A DNA stretch of 64,000 nt from Hyphomicrobiales bacterium (GTDB taxonomy: Bacteria > Pseudomonadota > Alphaproteobacteria > Rhizobiales > Aestuariivirgaceae): the NCBI GenBank assembly GCA_016185245.1, contig JACPNZ010000031.1, forward strand, positions 1 through 64,000, read 5' to 3'. The translations under genes and the position numbers were made by a program. The first letter of the stretch is position 1, and every line of letters starts with the position of its first letter. Of this stretch, positions 55,866 through 64,000 are shown piece by piece. The notes under the pieces were generated by a model. That model was not told where the DNA came from, did no database searches, and was given only the letters and a program-made list of their open reading frames with translations.

Positions 55866-57374
55866 TCACGAAATCACCACCTTGCCGGTGCGCCCCATTT
55901 CGGCGGCGAGGCTTTGCAGGCGCTTTTCCACCCGCTCGCCCATCAGATCGGCGAGTTTCTTGGGAAGCTCCAGGGTCAGCGTCTTGTTGGGTCCGAGCTT
56001 GAGGCCGATCTTGGGCAGCATGCCGGGCATGGCCGCCGACAGAATATAGGCCAGCCGGAACATGTTGCTGAGAAGATGAGCGCGGGCGGTTGCCTCGTCG
56101 TCGATCAGGCGGTACAGGCCGTCCTCGTCTTCCTCGCCCTCGTAGCGAAAGAACACGGTGAGCGCCAAGAACACCCGACCCGGATGATCGACGCCGACGA
56201 AGGCGGCTTGCGAGATCATGCCGAGGGATCGTTCGGCCCGGTAGTCGGGGTGGGCCCGCCAGCCGATATCGGCCAGAAGACAGGCAGCGTAGCGCAGGCG
56301 CTGCTGGTCCGGCGTTTCCTTGAAGCCTTCGCGGCCGAAGATCTGGTCGGTCCAGTCGCACAGTTCAAGCTCGTGCTCGGGCGAGCGGGCGTAACGCCTT
56401 GCGAAGTCCCAGCACGAGGAGAGGAGCGCGTCGCTGTCGCGCTTGCGGCCCGGCAGCTTGGAATAGAGCAGGCCCTCGCGCACCCCAAAGACCGAAACCT
56501 CGACCGCCTTCGGCCGGCTGTGCTCAAGGAGCCGCGCCAGCACCAGGGCGCCGAACGGCATGGTGTCGGAGCGGCTGCGCGACACCTGGCGGATGTTGCG
56601 GATGGAATTGGCCGAAAGCCCGGCCAGCACGTCGGCCACCCCCATCGCCTGCTGCCGGCTCATGCTGTAGCAATGCAGCACCCGCAGCGGATAGTGCGAC
56701 TGCGCCATGTGCAGCTTGGCGAGATTGCGCCAGGTGCCGCCCACCGCATAGAAGGTGCGGCCCTTGAGGCGTTCGAGGATCGGCGATTTCTCGAAATAGT
56801 CGTCGACGATCTTGCGGGCCTTGCCGATCGAGCCGCCCGCCATGTCGATGAGCCGCAAGGGGCCGATCGGCAAAGTAACTCCGTCGCGCATCTTGCCGTC
56901 GGCGATGTCGATCAATTCCAGCGATCCGCCGCCCAGGTCGCCGGCCAGGCCATCGGCGCCCGGAATGCCGGCGCACACGCCAAGGGCGGCGTAGCGGGCT
57001 TCCTCCTTGCCGCTTAAGACGTCGATATTGACGCCGAGGGCTTCTTCGGCCTGGTCGATGAACTCCTCGCCGTTCGAGGCTTCGCGGGCAGCGGCGGTCG
57101 CCACCGCGAAGACCTGCCTGGCGCCGATCTGGCGGGCCAGCGTCCGGAAGCGGCGCAGCGCCGCCAGCGCCCGCCCGATGCCTTCTTGGTTCAGCTTGCC
57201 GCTGATCGCCACGCCGCGGCCCAGGCCGCAGAGAATCTTTTCGTTGAACACCGGGGTGGGCGAGCGCCGAAGGCCGTCATAGACCACCAGACGCACCGAG
57301 TTCGACCCGATATCGACCACGGCAATCGGACGGTACTTCGGCGGCTCGGTGCGAAAACCGGTATGCCAGCTCAC
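55866..57374 (-). CDS. ppx: Exopolyphosphatase (Ppx/GppA family)
   Basis: Removes terminal phosphates from polyphosphate or acts on pppGpp, 502 residues. The actin-like ATPase fold shows [18 protein letters not shown] (phosphate 1) and [18 protein letters not shown] (phosphate 2), with [14 protein letters not shown]. An extended C-terminal HD-like domain follows from about 330, as in longer alphaproteobacterial Ppx. GTG start at 57374 overlaps the ppk1 stop (GTGA). Pairing with ppk1 makes polyphosphate turnover the likely role; Ppx versus GppA cannot be separated by motif alone. Confidence 0.93.
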   Translation of the reverse strand: MSWHTGFRTEPPKYRPIAVVDIGSNSVRLVVYDGLRRSPTPVFNEKILCGLGRGVAISGKLNQEGIGRALAALRRFRTLARQIGARQVFAVATAAAREASNGEEFIDQAEEALGVNIDVLSGKEEARYAALGVCAGIPGADGLAGDLGGGSLELIDIADGKMRDGVTLPIGPLRLIDMAGGSIGKARKIVDDYFEKSPILERLKGRTFYAVGGTWRNLAKLHMAQSHYPLRVLHCYSMSRQQAMGVADVLAGLSANSIRNIRQVSRSRSDTMPFGALVLARLLEHSRPKAVEVSVFGVREGLLYSKLPGRKRDSDALLSSCWDFARRYARSPEHELELCDWTDQIFGREGFKETPDQQRLRYAACLLADIGWRAHPDYRAERSLGMISQAAFVGVDHPGRVFLALTVFFRYEGEEDEDGLYRLIDDEATARAHLLSNMFRLAYILSAAMPGMLPKIGLKLGPNKTLTLELPKKLADLMGERVEKRLQSLAAEMGRTGKVVIS

Positions 57375-59548
57375 TTGCGCGCCTTCGCCCTCTTTCGGCT
57401 CGTCGGAATCTCCGGCGGCACATTACCCGCCAGAGACCGGCCGCGTCCAGAGAGCGAAGGGTTGTCCATGAAGTATTCGTGGGCGTTGAATGGTTCCTCG
57501 TCGGGCCCGGCGACGATGCGCCGCGAATTGCCGTCAGGGAGCATCTCCCAGCTTTGCTGGTTGTCCTTGAAATTGGCCATCATGATCTGGTCGAGGATCT
57601 GGTCGTGCACGGTGGGGTTCTCGATCGGGATCAGGGTTTCGACCCGCCGGTGCAGGTTGCGCTGCATCCAGTCGGCCGAACCGATATAGACCTTGGCCTT
57701 GTTGTGCGGCAACGCCGCGCCGGCGCCGAAGCAGACGATGCGCGAATGTTCGAGGAAGCGTCCGACAATGCTCTTGACCCGGATGTTCTCGGAAAGTCCC
57801 TTGACGCCCGGCCGCAGGCAGCAGATGCCGCGCACCACCAGGTCGATCTTCACCCCGGCATTGCTTGCCGCGTAAAGGGCGTCGATGATGCCGGCATCGA
57901 CCAGCGAGTTGACCTTGCCCCAGATTTGCGCCGGCCGTCCGGCCTTGGCATGGGCGATCTCGTCGCCGATATTCTGGAGCAGCTTGGCCTTCAGGTTGAT
58001 CGGCGACAGCGCCAGTTTTTCGAGGTCCTCGGGCTGGGCGTAGCCGGAAATGAAATTGAACAATCGAGCCGCGTCCCGGCACAGCGCCGGATCGCAGGTA
58101 AAGAAGGAAAGGTCGGTATAGATCTTGGCGGTGATCGGATGGTAGTTGCCGGTGCCGTAATGCACATAGGTGCGCATCTGGCCACCCTCGCGGCGCACCA
58201 CCATGGAGACCTTGGCGTGGGTCTTGAGTTCGATGAAGCCGAACACCACCTGCACCCCGGCGCGTTCGAGGTCGCGGGCCCACTGGATATTGGCCTCCTC
58301 GTCGAAGCGGGCCTTGAGCTCGACCAGGGCCATTACCGATTTGCCCGCCTCCGCCGCCTTGGCCAGCGCCGCGACGATGGGCGAGTCGGTGGAGGTCCGG
58401 TACAGCGTCTGCTTGATCGCCAGCACGTCCGGGTCGTTGGCCGCCTGCAGCACGAACTGCACCACCACATCGAAGGACTCGTAAGGGTGGTGAACGATGA
58501 TGTCCTTCTGCCGGATCGCCGCGAAGCAGTCGCCGCCATGTTCGCGGATGCGCTCGGGAAAGCGCGCCACATAGGGCTTGAACAGCAGGTCTTGGCGCTC
58601 GTCGAGAATGAGCTGCCGGGTGTCGGAATAGCCGACCAGACCCTCGCAGGTGACGATCACGTCGTCGGGCACGTCGAGCTGGTCGGCAATGAAGGCCTTG
58701 AGCGAGGCCGGGCAGGCGGCGTCGACTTCCATGCGAATGACCGAGCCGCGCCGCCGCCGCTTGAGGGCGCTTTCGAACACCCGCACCAGGTCCTCGGCTT
58801 CCTCCTCGATCTCGATGTCGCTGTCGCGGATGATGCGGACCAGTCCCCGCCCCAGCACCTCGTAACCCGGGAACAGCCGCGGAATGAACAGCCCCAGCAT
58901 CGCCTCGAGCGAAATGAAGCGGACCTGGGCTGGCATGTCGCCGGCCGGCAGGCGGATGAAGCGTTCGAGCTGCTGCGGGATCGGCAGCAGGGCGTTCATC
59001 CGGCCGCCGTCGCGCTTGCGCTTCAGTTCCAGACAGATGATGAAGCCGCGATTGGGAATAAACGGAAACGGATGGGCCGGATCGATGGCGATCGGCGTCA
59101 CCACCGGCAGGACCTGCTCGAGGAACCGCATATCGAGCCACTGGCGTTCGGCCGCGGTAAAATCCTGGCCCTCGACGATGGCGATGCCGTTCTCGGCAAG
59201 CTCCGCCTTGAGCTGCAGCCAGCGGTGATCCTGCTCGGCCATCAGCACCTGGGCTAGGCGCCGCACCCGCTCGAGCTGCTCGGCGGGCGTCAGGCCGTCG
59301 TCGCTGCGCTCGGCGAGCCCGGCGCGCTTCTGGCCGGCGAGACCGGCCACCCGCACCATGAAGAATTCGTCGAGATTGTTGCCCGAAATCGACAGGAAGC
59401 GCAGGCGCTCGAGTAGCGGGTGGTTGAGGTTGCGCGCCTCTTCCAGCACCCGCATGTTGAACCCGAGCCAGGAGATTTCCCGGTTGATGAAGCGGGCCGG
59501 ATCGTCGGGCCGGATGGTCAGTTCGGCGGCAGGGGTCGTCTCGTTCAT
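57371..59548 (-). CDS. ppk1: Polyphosphate kinase
   Basis: Reversibly makes polyphosphate from ATP at the membrane, 725 residues. The N-terminal domain begins [20 protein letters not shown]. Active-site histidines lie in [21 protein letters not shown] (the autophosphorylated His) and [13 protein letters not shown] (second). [22 protein letters not shown] is a family signature. ATG at 59548 is chosen because an earlier ATG (59584) lacks homology. It overlaps ppx by four bases and follows hdaA by about 70 bases on the minus strand. Confidence 0.97.
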   Translation of the reverse strand: MNETTPAAELTIRPDDPARFINREISWLGFNMRVLEEARNLNHPLLERLRFLSISGNNLDEFFMVRVAGLAGQKRAGLAERSDDGLTPAEQLERVRRLAQVLMAEQDHRWLQLKAELAENGIAIVEGQDFTAAERQWLDMRFLEQVLPVVTPIAIDPAHPFPFIPNRGFIICLELKRKRDGGRMNALLPIPQQLERFIRLPAGDMPAQVRFISLEAMLGLFIPRLFPGYEVLGRGLVRIIRDSDIEIEEEAEDLVRVFESALKRRRRGSVIRMEVDAACPASLKAFIADQLDVPDDVIVTCEGLVGYSDTRQLILDERQDLLFKPYVARFPERIREHGGDCFAAIRQKDIIVHHPYESFDVVVQFVLQAANDPDVLAIKQTLYRTSTDSPIVAALAKAAEAGKSVMALVELKARFDEEANIQWARDLERAGVQVVFGFIELKTHAKVSMVVRREGGQMRTYVHYGTGNYHPITAKIYTDLSFFTCDPALCRDAARLFNFISGYAQPEDLEKLALSPINLKAKLLQNIGDEIAHAKAGRPAQIWGKVNSLVDAGIIDALYAASNAGVKIDLVVRGICCLRPGVKGLSENIRVKSIVGRFLEHSRIVCFGAGAALPHNKAKVYIGSADWMQRNLHRRVETLIPIENPTVHDQILDQIMMANFKDNQQSWEMLPDGNSRRIVAGPDEEPFNAHEYFMDNPSLSGRGRSLAGNVPPEIPTSRKRAKARK

Positions 59549-59617
59549 GTTGGGGCGGCGGTCCGTTGCAGGCGATGGCCTCATATTACGCCGGGAAGAC
59601 GGTTTGGCGAAAGGCCA

Positions 59618-60313
59618 TCAATCGTCATCGTCGAAGAGCCGCGGCGCTTCCAGCCCGGCCAGGACCTGCGCCACGAAGGCCCGCGTCACCTCGGCCCTTT
59701 CCTCCAACGCCCGGCGGTCGATTTCTCTCACCAGGCCTTGCGCCGCCGCCAGCGACCGCGGCATCCGCCGCATCAGATAGGAGATGACCGGCTCCTCGAC
59801 CGCGATCTGCCGGTCGGCGAACAGCTTGACCAGGACGCCGCGCAGCAGGGAATCGTCGGGGCGGCCAAGTTCGATCGATGGCAGCACCCTGAGTCTGGAA
59901 ACCAGATCGGGCAGCTTTAGCGGCCACAGGGCGACCGGGCCCTTGGCGGTGAACAGCAGGGCGGCGGACTGGCTGCGGGCCTGATTGATGGCGTGAAACA
60001 ACGCCGGCTGGTCGAGGCCTTCCACATCGGCGTCCTCGATGGCCAGGGCGCCGGCACCCAAGAGTTCGGGCACGTCGGGGGTGCGCAGGTCCGCCGCCGC
60101 GATGCGCGAAGCCCCGGATTTCTGCCGCCACACTTCGGTGAGATGCGACTTGCCGCTGCCCGCCGGACCGATCAGCAGCAGACCCGACGCCGGCCAATCG
60201 GGCCAGCGGTCGACCATGGCAACGGCGGCGGCATTGGCAGGCGTTACCAGGAAATCGTCCCGCCCCAGGGCAGGCCGGTGCGGCAGGTCGAGCACCAGCT
60301 GGCGGCCGGTCAC
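59618..60313 (-). CDS. hdaA: HdaA, DnaA-related replication regulator
   Basis: AAA+ protein of 231 residues resembling the ATPase part of DnaA. Walker A is GPAGSGKSHLTEVW, Walker B LAIEDADVEG, and sensor-type arginines lie in LPDLVSRLRVLPSI; there is no DNA-binding domain IV. The N-terminal start RQLVLDLPHRPALGRDDFLV carries the clamp-binding motif (QLVLDLP) by which Hda contacts the sliding clamp. It stimulates ATP hydrolysis by DnaA after replication start, as in Caulobacter. GTG start overlaps the AI-2E gene (GTGA). Confidence 0.9.
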   Translation of the reverse strand: MTGRQLVLDLPHRPALGRDDFLVTPANAAAVAMVDRWPDWPASGLLLIGPAGSGKSHLTEVWRQKSGASRIAAADLRTPDVPELLGAGALAIEDADVEGLDQPALFHAINQARSQSAALLFTAKGPVALWPLKLPDLVSRLRVLPSIELGRPDDSLLRGVLVKLFADRQIAVEEPVISYLMRRMPRSLAAAQGLVREIDRRALEERAEVTRAFVAQVLAGLEAPRLFDDDD

Positions 60314-61449
60314 GGCTTCTTACGGCGCCGGCCTACGGCGGATGTGTCGGAGGGGAGCGGGATCGGATCGGGCAGTCCTGGCGCGGCGCCCCGGTAGAGT
60401 CTGGACGCGAGGTACTGCCGGAGGCCGAAGCGCACCAGAACCCCCGCCGCCGCCGCCATCGGCACGGCCAGCAGCAGTCCGACGAAACCGAACAAATAGC
60501 CGAAGGCGAAGAGCGCGAACATCAACCAGACCGGATGGAGCCCGACGCTATGTCCGACCAGCTTGGGCGACAGGATATAGCCCTCGATCACCTGACCGGC
60601 AGCGAAGATGGCGATGACGATGACGATGCTGGCGTAATCGGGCCAGAACTGGAACAGTGCCACGCCGATCGCCAGCACGCCCCCGGTCACCGCTCCGGCA
60701 TAGGGGATGAAACTCAGGACTCCGGTCAGGATGCCGATGGCGAGCCCGAAGCGGAGACCGGCAAGCGACAGCGCCAGGGCATAGAAGGTACCGAGCAGCA
60801 GGCAGAGCGTGCCCTGGCCGCGAATGAAGCCGGCAAGAGCCGTGTCGATGTCGCGAGCGATGGCGCGCACCGTCTCGGCATGATCGCGCGGCAGCCAGCC
60901 GTCGACCCTGGCGACCATGCGGTCCCAGTCGGCCAACAGATAGAAGGCAACGATGGGAGTGACGACAACCAGAGAGACGAGATTGACCAGTGCCGCTCCG
61001 CCGGAGACGACCGACGAGGCCAGCGTCAGGATCCACCCCGCCGCCCGCGTGGCGAATTCCGACAGCGAGCCCTGAACATTGGTCTCGGACTTTGCCAGGA
61101 TCTGCTTGAGCCAGTCCGGCGCCAGGGCGTTGAAGCGGATGGCGAGATTCTGCAGGATCGCCGGAAGATCGCCGGCGAACTTGCCGATCTGGCCGCCGAG
61201 CACCGGCACCACCAGCACAAGCGCCAGAACCAGCACCAGAATGCTGACGATGAGGATGGTGAGGGTCGCAGCGAGCCGCGGCAGTCCCAGCCGCTCCAGG
61301 GCATCGGCCACCGGATCGAGAAAATAGGCAAGCACCAGGCCGGCGATGAACGGCAACAGCACCGGGCTCAGAAGCCATAGTGCGAAAGCCAGGACCACCA
61401 GGGCCCCGATCCAGAACAACAATTGCCGCTGCACATTCATGTCGTTCAT
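60310..61449 (-). CDS. AI-2E family transporter
   Basis: Inner-membrane protein of the AI-2E/PerM family, 379 residues with about eight helices. Characteristic parts are WLLSPVLLPFIAGLVLAYFLDPVADALERLGLPR, the amphipathic middle, GVLSFIPYAGAVTGGVLAIGVAL and LSPKLVGHSVGLHPVWLMFALFAFG. Export of AI-2 is established only for the name-giving member; here the substrate is unknown. ATG at 61449 overlaps the stop of the phosphatidyltransferase (ATGA), and its own stop overlaps hdaA. Confidence 0.92.
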   Translation of the reverse strand: MNDMNVQRQLLFWIGALVVLAFALWLLSPVLLPFIAGLVLAYFLDPVADALERLGLPRLAATLTILIVSILVLVLALVLVVPVLGGQIGKFAGDLPAILQNLAIRFNALAPDWLKQILAKSETNVQGSLSEFATRAAGWILTLASSVVSGGAALVNLVSLVVVTPIVAFYLLADWDRMVARVDGWLPRDHAETVRAIARDIDTALAGFIRGQGTLCLLLGTFYALALSLAGLRFGLAIGILTGVLSFIPYAGAVTGGVLAIGVALFQFWPDYASIVIVIAIFAAGQVIEGYILSPKLVGHSVGLHPVWLMFALFAFGYLFGFVGLLLAVPMAAAAGVLVRFGLRQYLASRLYRGAAPGLPDPIPLPSDTSAVGRRRKKP

Positions 61450-61985
61450 GTCGTTGCGCCCGCCATGTGGCGGACCCATTCATAGAGATATTGTCCGCCC
61501 GAGGCGACGGTCAGTATGGCGACGGCGATTTCGCCTGCCAAGAGCGTCCCGCGCAGATCGAGACCGATGGCCGTGGCGCCGAGCAACGTCACCACCAGAA
61601 GGATTTGCCCGGCGGTGTTGACCTTGCTCAGCACCAGCGGTTGAACCCGGACCGGCTGTTCCATCAGCCAGGACAGGATGAAAGCACCGACGATCAACAC
61701 ATCGCGGCTCACCACGATGATCACCAGCCAGGCCGGCAGTACTCTGAGAAAGCCCAGGGTCACATAGACCGAGACGAGTAGCGCCTTGTCGGCCAGCGGA
61801 TCGAGATGGGCGCCGAGCTCGGTGCGCTGGTTGTAGTGCTTGGCAATGAACCCGTCGATGCCGTCGCTCACCCCCGCCAGCACGAAGACGAGAAAGGCGA
61901 GGCCGAAGGCGTCCGAGATGATCAGCCAGACGGTGAGCGGCACCATGAGGATGCGGGCGATGGTAATGAGGTTGGGGAGGTTCAT
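61446..61985 (-). CDS. CDP-alcohol phosphatidyltransferase (PgsA-like)
   Basis: Membrane enzyme of phospholipid synthesis, 179 residues and about five helices. The family motif D-G-x2-A-R-x8-G-x3-D-x3-D is seen as DGFIAKHYNQRTELGAHLD, with Lys in place of the usual Arg. The start MNLPNLITIARILMVPLTVWLI suits phosphatidylglycerophosphate synthase PgsA, yet the small size and its place in this conserved operon make it a PgsA-like paralog possible. It overlaps the AI-2E gene by four bases and follows DUF2066 by 9 bases. Confidence 0.9.
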   Translation of the reverse strand: MNLPNLITIARILMVPLTVWLIISDAFGLAFLVFVLAGVSDGIDGFIAKHYNQRTELGAHLDPLADKALLVSVYVTLGFLRVLPAWLVIIVVSRDVLIVGAFILSWLMEQPVRVQPLVLSKVNTAGQILLVVTLLGATAIGLDLRGTLLAGEIAVAILTVASGGQYLYEWVRHMAGATT

Positions 61986-61994
61986 GCCAGCATT

Positions 61995-63089
61995 CTACAG
62001 CGGTTGGATCACCCAGTTCACGCCGACTTGCGACAGGGAGAGTCCGGTCCTCTGCAAGTTCTGCTGAAGCAATTCGAGCGAACTGGTATAGGCCAGCCGG
62101 ATCACCGCGCCATTGACCTCAAGCGAGGACACATCGACACCCGTGACACTCGGCGTGGCCAGGATGCGGCTCCTGATGCCGTTCCATTGGGTTGGGCTGG
62201 CGAACGGCACCGACACGGAAATCGACTGGGAAACGATCCCGCCGCCATTGGCGGCGAGCTTGGCTTCGTCGTCCTTGTATTTGGTGGTGAGCGCCGAATA
62301 GACCCGCTGCACCGCGGCTGTGGCTGCTCCCGGCAGGGTTTTGTCCTCGCCCTGGTAGACCTTGTCGAAGGTCACCTTGCCGAGCATGGTTTCGCCCGAG
62401 ATCATCACATGCAGGCCGCCGCCTTCGGCCGGCTCGGCAATGGCGATGAGGAGGCTCTGGGCCCCGTAGCGCCGGCGGAGCGCCTCGAGCCGGATGGGAT
62501 CGGCGGCAAGCGCATCCTCGACCGACATGGTCCCGGTATCCTCGAGATCGCCGAGCGGCACGATGAGCGGCACCAGCAACTGCTCGGCATGGAGATCGAG
62601 CCAGGCCTTGCGCCAGATATTGTCCTCCCACAGCTGCGACACGGTGGCGTCGCGGTAAACCGGCAGCACGATGATCGGCGAGGCCTGCTGAGTCGGCACC
62701 CGGATACCGTAGCCGGTCAGGAGCTTGGTGATCTTGTCGGGCATGAAGCGCACGGTGAAGGTGCCGATGTAGCGGCCCGGCGCCGAGCTCTCCTGCTCGA
62801 TCGACAGGGACTTGAGATAGGGCGCGATGTCGCCAGGTTTCAGCTTGGCGAGATCGCCGGCGATCTGGGCCGAGCCCAGCCGTTCCACCAGGATGAAGAA
62901 GGCCTTGACCTGCACGTCCATGAGGGCCTGGTTCTTGGCCGCCGCCGCATCGGTGGACGTCACATCGACCGGCACCCCCTGGACCGCGAAGATGTTGGTC
63001 TCGACCGGACCTGCCTGGACAGCCGAAAGCCCGCCGGCCAGGACCATCGCCGCTGCCGCGAACATCAAGCGCCAGGCGCGCGATATCAT
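61995..63089 (-). CDS. DUF2066 domain exported protein
   Basis: A 364-residue exported protein of the DUF2066 family with unknown role. A Sec signal is visible ([22 protein letters not shown], about 5-26), followed by [36 protein letters not shown] and [21 protein letters not shown], family stretches. The C-terminus [28 protein letters not shown] is conserved. ATG at 63089 is used; a GTG at 63101 is possible. It heads a likely operon running through pgsA-like, AI-2E, hdaA and perhaps ppk1-ppx, and is divergent from purM. Confidence 0.88.
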   Translation of the reverse strand: MISRAWRLMFAAAAMVLAGGLSAVQAGPVETNIFAVQGVPVDVTSTDAAAAKNQALMDVQVKAFFILVERLGSAQIAGDLAKLKPGDIAPYLKSLSIEQESSAPGRYIGTFTVRFMPDKITKLLTGYGIRVPTQQASPIIVLPVYRDATVSQLWEDNIWRKAWLDLHAEQLLVPLIVPLGDLEDTGTMSVEDALAADPIRLEALRRRYGAQSLLIAIAEPAEGGGLHVMISGETMLGKVTFDKVYQGEDKTLPGAATAAVQRVYSALTTKYKDDEAKLAANGGGIVSQSISVSVPFASPTQWNGIRSRILATPSVTGVDVSSLEVNGAVIRLAYTSSLELLQQNLQRTGLSLSQVGVNWVIQPL

Positions 63090-63226
63090 CGTTTCCGTCA
63101 CTCCACCGTCTCCGGCCTGCCCGTCAGGCAAAACCGGTTCAACCAATACGCTTTATTCGGAAAGCGCTTCGGGCTATGCACGCCGACACCGGCCATAACC
63201 ACAGAGAATTGGGGCAAACTAGCGGC

Positions 63227-64000
63227 ATGGGCGATGTGAAACAAGGCTCTCGCGGCGGCGTCACCTATGCCGAAGCAGGCGTTGATATTTCGGCCGGCAA
63301 CGCGCTGGTGGACGCAATCCGGCCCTTGGCCCGGGTGACCCGGCGCAAGGGTGCCGATTCGGCGCTCGGCGGCTTCGGCGGCCTCTTCGATCTCAAGGCC
63401 TGCGGCTACAAGGACCCGGTGCTGGTCGCCGCCAATGACGGGGTCGGCACCAAGCTGCGGCTGGCCATCGAAACCGGCCGCCACCATGGCGTCGGCATCG
63501 ATCTCGTCGCCATGTCGGTCAACGACCTGGTGGTCCAGGGCGCCGAGCCCCTCTTTTTTCTCGACTATTTCGCCACCGGCAAACTCGATGTCGGAGCCGC
63601 CCGCCAAGTGATCGCCGGCATCGCCGACGGCTGCAAGCAGGCGGGCTGTGCCTTGATCGGCGGCGAAACGGCGGAGATGCCCGGCATGTATCATGGGGCC
63701 GACTACGACCTCGCGGGCTTCGCCGTCGGTGCGGTCGAACGCAAGAATATCCTGCCGCGCCCGGATGTGGGAGCGGGCGATGCGATCCTCGGCCTCGCCT
63801 CCAGCGGGCCCCATTCCAACGGCTATTCGCTGGTGCGCCGGCTGGTGGAGATGAGCGGCGTCGGATATTCCGACCCCGCCCCCTTCGCCAAAGGCAAAAA
63901 CCTCGGCGAAGCGCTGCTCACACCCACCCGCATCTATGTCAAACCGATCCTCAAGGCGCTGAAAGCCGGCAGTGGCATCAAGGCACTGGCCCACATTACC
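63227..64000 (+). CDS. purM: Phosphoribosylformylglycinamidine cyclo-ligase, 3' end cut by window
   Basis: AIR synthetase of purine synthesis; the first 258 residues are visible and the frame stays open to the edge. Diagnostic parts are [45 protein letters not shown], then [24 protein letters not shown] and [23 protein letters not shown], followed by [18 protein letters not shown] at 63227 fits family starts. The divergent partner DUF2066 and purM together form a conserved arrangement; purN would be expected just beyond the window. Confidence 0.96.
   Translation, partial: MGDVKQGSRGGVTYAEAGVDISAGNALVDAIRPLARVTRRKGADSALGGFGGLFDLKACGYKDPVLVAANDGVGTKLRLAIETGRHHGVGIDLVAMSVNDLVVQGAEPLFFLDYFATGKLDVGAARQVIAGIADGCKQAGCALIGGETAEMPGMYHGADYDLAGFAVGAVERKNILPRPDVGAGDAILGLASSGPHSNGYSLVRRLVEMSGVGYSDPAPFAKGKNLGEALLTPTRIYVKPILKALKAGSGIKALAHIT

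Noticed and set aside
57479-59257. A 592-codon open frame opposite ppk1
   Set aside because: Pure complement of ppk1, which has all its family motifs on the minus strand; no homology in the opposite frame.

Overview
This window is a GC-rich, gene-dense chromosomal segment of an alphaproteobacterium. The lineage is inferred from conserved gene blocks: pcm-tolC-popZ-valS; purM next to DUF2066, a CDP-alcohol phosphatidyltransferase, an AI-2E permease, hdaA, ppk1 and ppx; a DUF2336 protein; and an atypical receiver protein of a type common in rhizobia-like bacteria. A palindrome at 23627-23651 resembles intergenic repeats familiar from Hyphomicrobiales, which would fit that order, but genus cannot be read from the window. 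I see no intact prophage, insertion sequence, CRISPR array or rRNA operon. Most of the window is core chromosome, with a few decayed genes.

Layout. 1-1.9 kb: a cut-off EamA exporter, rpsU, a small unknown protein and a cold-shock protein. 1.9-3.4 kb: a non-coding stretch and a decayed patatin-like lipoprotein. 3.4-12.2 kb: a CoA-transferase, DUF1993 and a large DUF2339 membrane protein, lipB, acylphosphatase, pccA, rlmB and tRNA-Thr. 12.3-14.0 kb: a nitric-oxide/nitrite module, nsrR then copper nitrite reductase nirK, with an FNR/NnrR-type box and an NsrR-type palindrome visible between them. 14-23.6 kb: mixed metabolic genes, including a minus-strand nitroreductase / HAD / FAD-oxidoreductase / flavin-reductase run and an alcohol dehydrogenase. 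23.7-29.8 kb: a cobalamin operon, cbiX-cobH-cobL-cobI-cbiG/cobJ-cobM, with stop-start overlaps throughout and a strongly structured leader that can hide the cbiX ribosome-binding site. 30-37.1 kb: ogt, valS, two PilZ paralogs, popZ, tolC and a broken pcm.

37.2-39.3 kb: tRNA-Cys, two small proteins, the C-terminal remnant of a P-type ATPase and tRNA-Asn. 39.4-46.5 kb: a peptide/opine-type ABC transporter operon that begins with a GAF-domain protein and ends with an M24 peptidase, suggesting uptake followed by cytoplasmic cleavage. 46.5-49.7 kb: a membrane hydroxylase and a large secreted caspase-like protein. 49.7-53.2 kb: mutL, tadA, rluB and rsmD. 53.3-55.8 kb: an ECF sigma factor overlapping a membrane protein that joins an anti-sigma-like N-terminus to a VWA domain. 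55.9-63.1 kb: a minus-strand polyphosphate and replication-control run (DUF2066, phosphatidyltransferase, AI-2E permease, hdaA, ppk1, ppx). The window ends inside purM.

Most notable: the two-input nirK promoter (oxygen/NO activation plus NO-relieved repression); the structured cbiX leader; the internal deletion that removes the SAM-binding part of pcm; the remnants of a patatin lipoprotein and a P-type ATPase; the ECF sigma/VWA pair; and the secreted caspase homolog. No wholly new system can be claimed from sequence alone; the leader RNA and the sigma/VWA pair are the best leads.
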